Below are positions 5,672-11,035 of a stretch of 11,035 bases of DNA, in pieces. The stretch is taken from NCBI GenBank assembly GCA_050251415.1, contig JBFWMT010000071.1, positions 1 to 11,035 on the forward strand, in the 5' to 3' direction. Below the pieces are notes generated by a model. That model ran no database searches. It saw only the letters and a program-made list of their open reading frames with translations, and was not told where the DNA came from. The stretch is from UBA8514 sp050251415 (GTDB lineage Bacteria > Bacillota > Clostridia > Lachnospirales > Anaerotignaceae). Numbering within the stretch: the stretch's first letter is position 1; each line of letters begins with the position of its first letter. The position numbers and the translations under genes were made by a program.

Positions 5672-5699
5672 AAAAGCGCTCATCGGCATGGGTGCTTTT
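5672..5699 (+). terminator. Hairpin before the LysM gene, terminator-like
   Basis: AAAAGCGCTC (5672-5681) pairs with GGGTGCTTTT (5690-5699), with two G-U pairs, around the loop ATCGGCAT. T-runs are present on both strands. The 13-nt string GGTGCTTTTCTTA is identical to 3181-3193 in the hairpin before the tape measure gene. It sits between the DUF2188 promoter region and the LysM gene, and may separate the cargo transcript from the tail operon. Confidence 0.55.
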
Positions 5700-5724
5700 C
5701 TTACGCAAAAAGAGGGTGATAACT

Positions 5725-6408
5725 ATGTACAAAGTATATTTCAGTAACATCTATGTGGATAACGTGAATTTTGGCAATGTACTTCTTCCAGTCACACCAG
5801 AAAAAATAACAATGAAAATTGGTAACAACAATAAGACATTGGACTTAATTAACGGCGGTGAAATTAACTTCTTGAGAACTCCAAACCTTACAGAATTTAG
5901 TTTTGACTTTTTAATACCGCAAGTACAGTATCCTTTTGGGAATTATCCTGACGGTTTTCAAGATGCTGCTTATTATGTTGGTTTATTAGAGATTTTAAAG
6001 ACTGGGAAAAAGCCATTTACATTTTCCGTCTACCGCACTATGCCGAAGGGGAAGGTTATGTTTGATACAAATATAGACGTATCCCTTGAGGAATACACCC
6101 TTACAGATGATGCAAAAGAGGGTCTTGACACTGTGGCGAGTGTTAAGTTGAAAGAATACAGAGAGCTGAAAACAACCGCCTACACTGCAACAACTACAGT
6201 TACAGGGGAAACGGTTGTGGCAGCCACAGAAACAAGAGCCGCCAATAAGGAGGCGCCCAAAACTTACACCGTAAAAAGCGGTGATACCTTATGGGCCATA
6301 TGCAAAGCCAATTTAGGGGATGGTTCGAAATATGCAGAAATAGCCGCATTAAACGGCATTGCTAATGCCAATCTTATCTATCCAGGGCAGGTGATTAAGT
6401 TTGCTTAA
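5725..6408 (+). CDS. xkdP: LysM-domain tail/baseplate protein, XkdP-like
   Basis: 227 residues. In PBSX-type tails XkdP lies between tape measure and hub and is thought to join the tail terminus or hub assembly; LysM domains bind peptidoglycan or, in phage baseplates, serve as protein contact modules (the T4 gp53 type). The N-terminal 170 residues carry LPVTPEKITMKIGNNNKTLDL and INGGEINFLRTPNLTEFSFD, typical of the family. A single LysM domain fills about 180-227 (TYTVKSGDTLWAICKANLGD ... NGIANANLIYPGQVIKF), linked by a Thr/Ala-rich spacer. ATG 5725 was preferred to an upstream TTG (5692) that lies within the hairpin; GAGGGTGAT precedes the ATG. The last 8 nt overlap the hub gene start. Confidence 0.9.
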   Translation: MYKVYFSNIYVDNVNFGNVLLPVTPEKITMKIGNNNKTLDLINGGEINFLRTPNLTEFSFDFLIPQVQYPFGNYPDGFQDAAYYVGLLEILKTGKKPFTFSVYRTMPKGKVMFDTNIDVSLEEYTLTDDAKEGLDTVASVKLKEYRELKTTAYTATTTVTGETVVAATETRAANKEAPKTYTVKSGDTLWAICKANLGDGSKYAEIAALNGIANANLIYPGQVIKFA

Positions 6409-7357
6409 CATCAGAATTATAAATGGCAGCACTACTTATGAACCTGTAGTTGCTGGTGAGGTAAAATTATCAACAGAGCGTTTTGGTAGTCCAGGTAAGC
6501 TTACGTTTGAAGTGGTCAAGGACGGCATTGTTAATTTTCAAGAGGGCAACGCTGTACAACTTCGGGTTGATGACACAGACATTTTTCTTGGGTATGTTTT
6601 TGAGAAGAAGCGAACCAAGGGTGACACAATAAGCGTTGTGGCGTATGACCAACTTAGATATTTCAAGAACAAAGACGTTAAGCAGTTTGAAAATAAAAAG
6701 GCAAGCCAAATTATAAGGTCCATTGCTGACGATTTTTTATTAACAGTTGGTGAAATTGCCGACACTGGGTGGGTTATTGAAACCTTGATTGAGGATAACA
6801 AGACCCTCTTCGATATGGCACAAGATGCTTTGGACGAAACCTTGACTAATGCAAAGAAAATGTATGTGCTTTATGATGATTTCGGTAAACTTACATTAAA
6901 AAACGCAGAGGATATGAAGCTTAACATTTTGCTTACAGATGAAACAGCAGAGGATTTTGACTACACTACCAGCATTGACAGTGAAACCTACAACCAGATT
7001 AAAATATTTTACAGCAACGAAGAAACAGGCGCTAGGGAAGTGTACATTGCTAAAAGTGGTGACAGCATCAACAAATGGGGATTGCTTCAATACTTTGAAA
7101 AGGTTGACACGAATATCGGCATTGCAAATAAAGTAAGCACCCTTTTATCACTGTATAACAAAAAAACACGCAAACTATCCCTTAAAAATGCCTTTGGAGA
7201 CATAAGGGTTAGGGCTGGGTGCAGTTTAGCCGTTAGTCTTAATTTAGGGGACGTGAATGTTAGCCAATACTTTATATGCGAAGCTGTTACCCATTCTTTT
7301 AAGGCAGATATGCACCTTATGGATATTACGTTGAGAGGGGCTGATTTTATTGTCTGA
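6401..7357 (+). CDS. xkdQ: Baseplate hub protein, XkdQ-like (gpD/gp27 class)
   Basis: 318 residues, the size and position of PBSX XkdQ. Hub proteins of this class form the ring at the tail tip that joins the tube to the spike. The N-terminal beta-rich part includes AGEVKLSTERFGSPGKLTFE, then GNAVQLRVDDTDIFLGYVFEKKRT and the conserved ISVVAYDQLRYFKNKD. The middle has LFDMAQDALDET and KKMYVLYDDFGKLTLKN, and the end DVNVSQYFICEAVTHSFKAD leads to MxLxxxGADF. All are typical of XkdQ-like hubs. The TTG start is supported by CAGGTGATT 5 nt upstream and by the 8-nt overlap with the LysM gene; translation is probably coupled. It is intact, with no signal peptide. Confidence 0.9.
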   Translation: MLNIRIINGSTTYEPVVAGEVKLSTERFGSPGKLTFEVVKDGIVNFQEGNAVQLRVDDTDIFLGYVFEKKRTKGDTISVVAYDQLRYFKNKDVKQFENKKASQIIRSIADDFLLTVGEIADTGWVIETLIEDNKTLFDMAQDALDETLTNAKKMYVLYDDFGKLTLKNAEDMKLNILLTDETAEDFDYTTSIDSETYNQIKIFYSNEETGAREVYIAKSGDSINKWGLLQYFEKVDTNIGIANKVSTLLSLYNKKTRKLSLKNAFGDIRVRAGCSLAVSLNLGDVNVSQYFICEAVTHSFKADMHLMDITLRGADFIV

Positions 7358-7760
7358 ATTATTGCAGATTATTAAACAGGCAGCAGCAGAGCAAAACGAA
7401 GCATCTAAACCTGTAGCGGTGATTATAGGCAAGGTGGTAGCAATTTCACCCATAAAAATACAGATAGATCAAAAGCTGACCATTAGTGAGTCGGCTTTAA
7501 TTTTGACCAAGTCCGTTATTGATTATTCGGTAAGTATGACGGTTGACCACGCCACAGAAAGCCACACACACGCACATAGTTATATTGATGATAGTTCAAC
7601 TAGGACAACGGAAACAAACACCCACAGCCACGCCTACACAGGCACAAAGGTATTTACTGTGCACAACAAATTGAATGTTGGGGATAATGTGGTGCTTTTA
7701 AGAGTTCAAGGTGGACAAAAGTTTGTGGTGCTGGATATTGTTGGAGGTGGTACATTATGA
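7350..7760 (+). CDS. xkdR: DUF2577 protein, XkdR-like, with histidine repeats; possible spike/tip component
   Basis: 136 residues of the DUF2577 family, always found between hub and DUF2634 wedge genes in PBSX-like tails. The fold looks like an N-terminal helix (SELLQIIKQAAAEQ) followed by an OB-like beta region (VAVIIGKVVAISPIKIQID), as is also suggested by the C-terminal NVGDNVVLLRVQGGQKFVVLDIV strand pair. Between them is a His-rich loop: H67, H72-x-H74-x-H76 and H92-x-H94. HxH motifs bind a metal ion at the tip of the P2 gpV spike, so a metal-capped tip or trimer axis is an attractive inference. TTG start within the 8-nt overlap with the hub gene. The stop overlaps the next gene by ATGA. 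Confidence 0.85.
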   Translation: MSELLQIIKQAAAEQNEASKPVAVIIGKVVAISPIKIQIDQKLTISESALILTKSVIDYSVSMTVDHATESHTHAHSYIDDSSTRTTETNTHSHAYTGTKVFTVHNKLNVGDNVVLLRVQGGQKFVVLDIVGGGTL

Positions 7761-8158
7761 CACCTGTTGTTGAAGATGAACTTTTAAACAACTTTACCAT
7801 AGCCGTACAGCCCTCAAAAACTTATGCCTTGGATATAGAAAAGGGCGTTATAAGAGGGTATAACAACGGCTTAGAGGCTGTTAAACAGGCAGTGTACAAG
7901 GCATTAAATACCCAACGGTACGACCATCTTATTTACAGTTGGAATTACGGTTCTGAACTAAAGGAATTGTTTGGTCAACCTATTTCCTTAGTATATCCCG
8001 AAGTGAAAAGGCGAATAGAAGAAGGTTTGAAACAGGACGACCGTATAAGTTCCGTAGAAAATTTCAGTTTTGAAAAGAACAAAGGTGCTTTGCATGTGAC
8101 TTTTACGGTGGTTAGCACAGAGGGCAATTTTGAAAGTGAGGTTGATGTGAGTGTATGA
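7757..8158 (+). CDS. xkdS: DUF2634 baseplate wedge protein, XkdS-like (gp25/gpW-like role)
   Basis: 133 residues. The DUF2634 family lies before the baseplate J gene in PBSX-type tails, the place held by gp25/gpW in T4 and P2, and is regarded as the inner wedge protein that starts sheath polymerisation. Typical residues are SKTYALDIEKGVIRGYNNGLEAVKQAVYKALNTQRYDHLIYSWNYG in order, with ELKELFGQ, then YPEVKRRIEEGLKQDDRISSVENF and a C-terminal beta hairpin (LHVTFTVVSTEGNFESEVDV). ATG start by ATGA overlap with the DUF2577 gene (7757-7760), preceded by GGAGGTGG. It overlaps the next gene by 8 nt. Appears intact. Confidence 0.9.
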   Translation: MTPVVEDELLNNFTIAVQPSKTYALDIEKGVIRGYNNGLEAVKQAVYKALNTQRYDHLIYSWNYGSELKELFGQPISLVYPEVKRRIEEGLKQDDRISSVENFSFEKNKGALHVTFTVVSTEGNFESEVDVSV

Positions 8159-9212
8159 AAGTAAGACCTATGATTATATTTTAAACAGAATGTTGGATAG
8201 GGTTTTCAGTGAGTTAGACAAGAGGGAAGGAAGTATAATTTATGATGCCCTTGCACCAGCGGCAGCAGAATTAGCACAGATGTATATAGATTTAGATGTT
8301 GTATTGCAAGAAACCTTTGGAGATACAGCCTCAAGAGAGTATTTAATTCTACGTGCGGCAGAAAGAGGGATAACGCCTCATTTAGCTACTTATGCTGTTG
8401 GGAAAGGAGTATTTAATGTTGCTGTACCCATTGGCAGTAGGTTTAGCATTGATAGTTACAATTATACCACAACAGAGCTTATTTCTGCCATAGACCACAG
8501 TTACAGAATGACCTGTGAAACCACAGGGGCAGAGCCTAATTATTATATAGGTACAATGACACCTATTGAATACATAGCTGGGTTAACTACTGCCGAGATT
8601 ACAGAAATTATTGTCCCTGGCGAAGATACGGAGGGAACGGAAGATTTAAGGCGAAGGTATTTTAACAGCTTTGATAATCAAGCTTTTGGTGGCAATCGTG
8701 AGGACTATATTCAAAAAGTAACAGCAATTCAAGGTGTTGGAGGTTGTAAGGTTTACAGGGCTTGGAACGGTGGTGGCACAGTGAAGCTAGTAATTATCAA
8801 CAGCGATTACGGCGTACCAAGTCCCGACCTTGTGACAGAGGTACAGACAGCAATAGACCCTACTGTAAACGCAGGGGAGGGGTTAGGCATTGCGCCTTTA
8901 GACCATGTGGTTACCGTGGTGGGTGCCAGTGAACAGGCTATCGACATTGCAACAACCATAACCTATGCTTCAGGCTGGGATTTTGAAGAAGCAGAGCCCT
9001 ATATTCAAGCTATAATAGATACTTATTTCTTGGAACTCAACAAAACTTGGCAAGATGCAGACAATATTATTGTTAGGATTTCACAGATAGAATCAAGGCT
9101 TTTGGATTTAGATGCTGTTTTAGATATTTCCGATACTACCATTAACGGCAGTGCCTCTAATTATGTGGTGGATACAAATTCAATTGTAGTAAGGGGGACT
9201 GTAAGTGGCTAA
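8151..9212 (+). CDS. xkdT: Baseplate J protein, XkdT-like
   Basis: 353 residues, matching the Baseplate_J family (P2 gpJ, T4 gp6 class) that forms the wedge ring around the hub. N-terminal YDYILNRMLDRVFSELDKREGSIIYDALAPAAAELAQMYIDLD is the family's opening helix pair. The core includes LRAAERGI, the VPIGSRFSID fold, IMTPIEYIAGL-type residues, GTEDLRRRYFNSF and GGNREDYIQKVTAIQGVGGCKVYRAWNGGGTVKLVII, which are very characteristic. The C-terminal part has PLDHVVTVVGASEQAIDI and IVRISQIESRLLDLDAVLDISD. GTG start inside the 8-nt overlap with the DUF2634 gene, and another 8-nt overlap follows. Full-length and intact. Confidence 0.95.
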   Translation: MYESKTYDYILNRMLDRVFSELDKREGSIIYDALAPAAAELAQMYIDLDVVLQETFGDTASREYLILRAAERGITPHLATYAVGKGVFNVAVPIGSRFSIDSYNYTTTELISAIDHSYRMTCETTGAEPNYYIGTMTPIEYIAGLTTAEITEIIVPGEDTEGTEDLRRRYFNSFDNQAFGGNREDYIQKVTAIQGVGGCKVYRAWNGGGTVKLVIINSDYGVPSPDLVTEVQTAIDPTVNAGEGLGIAPLDHVVTVVGASEQAIDIATTITYASGWDFEEAEPYIQAIIDTYFLELNKTWQDADNIIVRISQIESRLLDLDAVLDISDTTINGSASNYVVDTNSIVVRGTVSG

Positions 9213-9750
9213 TATCGAAAGCTATTATCCTGATATTTTAAAGGAAGTAAGAGAGTTTCAAGCATTGGCGGCGGCTGAAAACCCCGAAATGCAGTTGGTT
9301 TACACTGCAATTGAGGACGTTATGGACGAACAGTTTATAAATACTGCCAAAAACTACGGTGTGGCAAGGCTTGAAAAGATTGTGGGTATTACCTCAAAGG
9401 CTACAGATACTTTGGAAGAAAGGAAATTTAGGGTAATGGCAAAGTACAACGAAGATGTACCCTACACCGTTCCTAAGTTAAATGAATTGCTGACCACTTT
9501 ATGCGGAACCGATGGATATACCTTGGAGATTAACAACGGAGCATTCACCCTAAAAGTAAAGGTTGCCCTTACCAGCAAGAAAAACAAGAATGCTGTTTCA
9601 GAACTTTTGGAAAGGGTTACCCCTATGAACATGGTGTTAAGTGTAGAACTGATGTACAACCAGTGGCAGACGGTAACGGGTCTTACATGGGGCAGTGCAA
9701 GCAGTATGACTTGGGACGAAATAAGAGAGGAGGCGATAAGTGTTGGCTAG
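9205..9750 (+). CDS. xkdU: DUF2313 tail/baseplate protein, XkdU-like (P2 gpI class)
   Basis: 181 residues. DUF2313 (YmfQ/XkdU, P2 gpI class) proteins follow baseplate J and connect wedges to the tail fibres. Features: SYYPDILKEVREFQALAAAENPE, MDEQFINTAKNYGVARLEKIVGI, DTLEERKFRVMAKYNEDVPYT, LCGTDGYTLEINNGAFTLKVKVAL, then LERVTPMNMVLSVELMYNQW and a Gly/Ser/Trp-rich end with repeated T-W-G/T-W-D motifs. GTG start within an 8-nt overlap with baseplate J. The 3' end carries the strong GAGAGGAGG RBS of the fibre gene and overlaps that start by 8 nt. Confidence 0.92.
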   Translation: MANIESYYPDILKEVREFQALAAAENPEMQLVYTAIEDVMDEQFINTAKNYGVARLEKIVGITSKATDTLEERKFRVMAKYNEDVPYTVPKLNELLTTLCGTDGYTLEINNGAFTLKVKVALTSKKNKNAVSELLERVTPMNMVLSVELMYNQWQTVTGLTWGSASSMTWDEIREEAISVG

Positions 9751-10000
9751 TTATACAACTAATTACAATTTAAAAAAGCCAGAGGGTACGGATTTTATTA
9801 ATGTGCAGGATTTAAACGACAATGCAGATAAAATTGATACTGCGATTAAAGCCTCAGAAAGTGCAGGCATTGCAAAGGTAACAGGGGCAACCCAAGGCAA
9901 CATGGCGCAGTTTACGTCTACTGGAGAGATTGAGGACAGCGGACTTAAATTCAGTATTTACAACGGCGGTCTTAGGGTTACCTATGACGATGGATTATAA
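9743..10000 (+). CDS. Very short tail fibre N-terminal-domain protein (XkdV position)
   Basis: 85 residues starting MASYTTNYNLKKPEGTDF and continuing NVQDLNDNADKIDTAIKA, the conserved N-terminal baseplate-attachment motif of many Firmicutes tail fibres. In full-length fibres this is followed by hundreds of residues; here it ends after a short stretch (GDSGLKFSIYNGG-like, LRVTYDDGL). The TTG at 9743 gives the family's M-A-S/N start and the same 8-nt overlap seen elsewhere; a GTG at 9740 is equally possible by spacing from GGAGG (9729-9733). The gene probably anchors a second fibre polypeptide encoded just downstream (10016-10576), making a split fibre. It might instead be a deleted remnant, but the stop is clean and the next gene has its own good RBS. 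Confidence 0.8.
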   Translation: MASYTTNYNLKKPEGTDFINVQDLNDNADKIDTAIKASESAGIAKVTGATQGNMAQFTSTGEIEDSGLKFSIYNGGLRVTYDDGL

Positions 10001-10015
10001 GAGAGGTGATGAAAA

Positions 10016-10576
10016 ATGGCACAAGTAAATATTGATGTGGCAAAAGAGGCAAGTGTGCAGGCGGTTAATACAAAAGTTGGAACATCCAGTGATACTGCAA
10101 GCAGTACGCCAACAACAGTTTTTGCAGGCATAAAAGGGTTAATAGCGTGGTTTACAGGTGTGTGGACGGCGGCAAGGGCTGGGTATGTGGATACCATTAA
10201 CGCAAACACAGCAGTAAATAATACGGCTAATAAAACAGGTACGTTATCACAAAAGGAAAGTTATGGGATTGGTTTATTGGAAAACGGTACTTATGGGTTA
10301 AGTGCTTTAAAAACAGCAATTGCAAGTAATTTTGTTGTAAAGAGTGTCCAACGATTGACAATTACAAGTACTGAATACGCAAGTACTATATCGTTAAATA
10401 TATCAACAGTTACACCAAGTAAATGTATAGTGTTAATAGACGGTATTATACCATATAGCGGAATTGGATATCCCCCGTTTATTTCTAGCTTTACAAGCTC
10501 GACAATAACATTTAGTTGTGGACAAAAATTTAACAGTGGAAATATATTCAGTTGTCAAATTTTAGAATATTATTAA
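10016..10576 (+). CDS. Putative tail fibre / receptor-binding protein (186 aa)
   Basis: No single family is certain. The first half is helical and Ala/Thr/Asn-rich (VNTKVGTSSDTASSTPTTVF, WTAARAGYVDTINANTAVNN), resembling the stalk segments with N-T-K-V-G / S-S-D-T-A repeats in Firmicutes prophage fibres. The second half, from VKSVQRLTITST, is a beta-rich domain (ISLNISTVTPSKCIVLIDG, SSTITFSCGQK) ending in SCQILEYY. The K-S-V-Q-R-x-x-I ... x-I-x-x-V-x-P-S-K-C/A ... Q-I-L-E-Y layout is common at the C-terminus of such tail proteins and probably forms the receptor-binding head. Two Trp in LIAWFTGVWTAA mark a hydrophobic patch, not a signal peptide. AGAGGTGAT precedes ATG. Codon use in the last third is more AT-rich than in the baseplate genes, as expected for a fast-evolving tip. 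Confidence 0.7.
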   Translation: MAQVNIDVAKEASVQAVNTKVGTSSDTASSTPTTVFAGIKGLIAWFTGVWTAARAGYVDTINANTAVNNTANKTGTLSQKESYGIGLLENGTYGLSALKTAIASNFVVKSVQRLTITSTEYASTISLNISTVTPSKCIVLIDGIIPYSGIGYPPFISSFTSSTITFSCGQKFNSGNIFSCQILEYY

Positions 10577-10587
10577 GGGGTGATTAA

Positions 10588-10893
10588 ATGTTTAGATATG
10601 CACAGATAGATGAAAATGGAATTGTTGTTAGTGACAGCCGCTTAAGTGGTGAAGTTATTGCCAACAACATGATTGCGATTGCAGAAAATTTTGACGTAGC
10701 AAATAAAAAATATGTTAATGGTGAGTGGGTGGAGTACACGCCAGAGCCTATTGTGGAAGTGCCAACAGAGCAGGAATTGGTTAATGCAGAAATGTTACTT
10801 AACCAAGTAACGCAAGATGCAAGGCTTAATGCAATTGATGAAACATTAGCAGTCGTTTTGTTAAATTCAACAGGAGGCGATTTAAGTGTTTAA
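10588..10893 (+). CDS. Small fibre-associated protein, XkdW-like
   Basis: 101 residues, in the position of XkdW between fibre and XkdX genes. It begins MFRYAQIDENGIVVSDSRLSGEV, followed by MIAIAENFDVANKKYVNGEWVEY, the compact W-containing module found in short fibre-associated proteins of Gram-positive phages, then a Pro/Glu linker (TPEPIVEVPTEQE) and a helix LVNAEMLLNQVTQDARLNAIDE. The helix and the terminal VVLLNSTGGDLSV are like those of XkdW-type proteins and tail fibre assembly proteins. Likely role: fibre folding partner or baseplate adaptor (inference). GGGGTGATT precedes ATG; its last 8 nt overlap the XkdX-like gene. Confidence 0.7.
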   Translation: MFRYAQIDENGIVVSDSRLSGEVIANNMIAIAENFDVANKKYVNGEWVEYTPEPIVEVPTEQELVNAEMLLNQVTQDARLNAIDETLAVVLLNSTGGDLSV

Positions 10894-11017
10894 GGTGGTA
10901 AAAAGATATTATGTTTTAAAGATTTATTCAAATGACAACGTAAAGATTTTTGTAATTGCCAAAAGACTTACAGCGGAACAATATAAGTTAATCACTGGTG
11001 AGGTTTACACAGCTTAA
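10886..11017 (+). CDS. xkdX: XkdX-like small protein (43 aa)
   Basis: The GTG start (10886) lies in the 8-nt overlap GTGTTTAA with the preceding gene, 8 nt after AGGAGG (10872-10877). It encodes 43 residues: VFKVVKRYYVLKIYSNDNVK, IFVIAKRLTAEQYKLITGEV, and YTA. The ending T-A-E-Q-Y-K-L-I-T-G-E-x-Y is the XkdX family signature, in which the T-x-E-Q/E-Y-x-x-I-T-G-E/D-x-Y motif closes a 40-50 residue protein. In PBSX it follows xkdW and precedes the holin/endolysin block. Function is unknown. The first half here is more beta-like and differs from typical XkdX N-termini. Confidence 0.75.
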   Translation: MFKVVKRYYVLKIYSNDNVKIFVIAKRLTAEQYKLITGEVYTA

Positions 11018-11035
11018 ATTAAATATTATTACAGT

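Noticed and set aside
5692..5724. TTG start extending the LysM protein by 11 residues
   Set aside because: The TTG lies inside the hairpin arm and the added residues are not family-like; ATG 5725 has an RBS.
7548..7640. Tandem ACACACGC-like DNA as a possible repeat array
   Set aside because: It simply encodes the His/Thr-rich loop of the DUF2577 protein; spacing is irregular and there are no spacers as in a CRISPR array.
11018..11035. Terminal 18 bases after the XkdX-like gene
   Set aside because: Too short to judge; no gene start or terminator can be seen.

Overview
The window is the contractile-tail module of a PBSX/Xkd-type myophage or phage-tail-like element integrated in, or infecting, a Gram-positive host, most likely a member of the Clostridia. 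The basis is moderately AT-rich DNA, strong AGGAGG-type ribosome binding sites, frequent TTG/GTG starts, and a gene order matching Bacillus subtilis PBSX xkdK-M-N-O-P-Q-R-S-T-U-(V)-(W)-X. There are no head, integrase, lysis or host genes and no RNA genes in view, so I cannot tell prophage from defective remnant or bacteriocin-like tail by gene content alone.

Left edge (1-856): the window opens in the last codons and right end of what looks like an IS3-family insertion sequence. Immediately after its putative terminal CA (about 125) the reading frame of a tail sheath protein begins in mid-protein. About 243 C-terminal residues remain and the N-terminal part is absent. The sheath gene therefore appears to be interrupted by the IS, which would disable a contractile tail.

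Tube and chaperone block (869-2648): tail tube (XkdM-like), then an unexpected Rha-family regulator carrying a +1 frameshift, then the XkdN-like tail assembly chaperone. The chaperone ends at a textbook A AAA AAC slippery heptamer, and a conserved-looking 58-codon extension lies in the -1 frame. This is the contractile-tail counterpart of lambda gpG/gpGT.

Accessory cargo around the tape measure (2649-5724): a small PH-like protein has its own candidate promoter upstream and a strong hairpin downstream. Next comes the tape measure protein (603 aa). After it, a second hairpin, an 83-aa coiled-coil-like protein, a minus-strand DUF2188 gene with its own RBS and promoter candidates, and a third hairpin. 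The three hairpins share the 3' arm GGTGCTTTT, and two of them bracket the cargo. I read these as moron-type insertions at the most permissive points of the operon.

Baseplate and fibre block (5725-11017): LysM protein (XkdP), hub (XkdQ), DUF2577 His-rich protein (XkdR), DUF2634 wedge protein (XkdS), baseplate J (XkdT), DUF2313 (XkdU), a very short fibre N-domain protein, a second fibre/receptor-binding-like protein, an XkdW-like small protein and an XkdX-like 43-aa protein. The genes are packed head to tail. Six junctions use the same 8-nt overlap with a TTG or GTG start, implying translational coupling.

I see no wholly novel system. The most noteworthy points are the IS-broken sheath, the displaced and frameshifted Rha gene, the programmed frameshift, the hairpin-bounded cargo cassettes, and the miniature split fibre.
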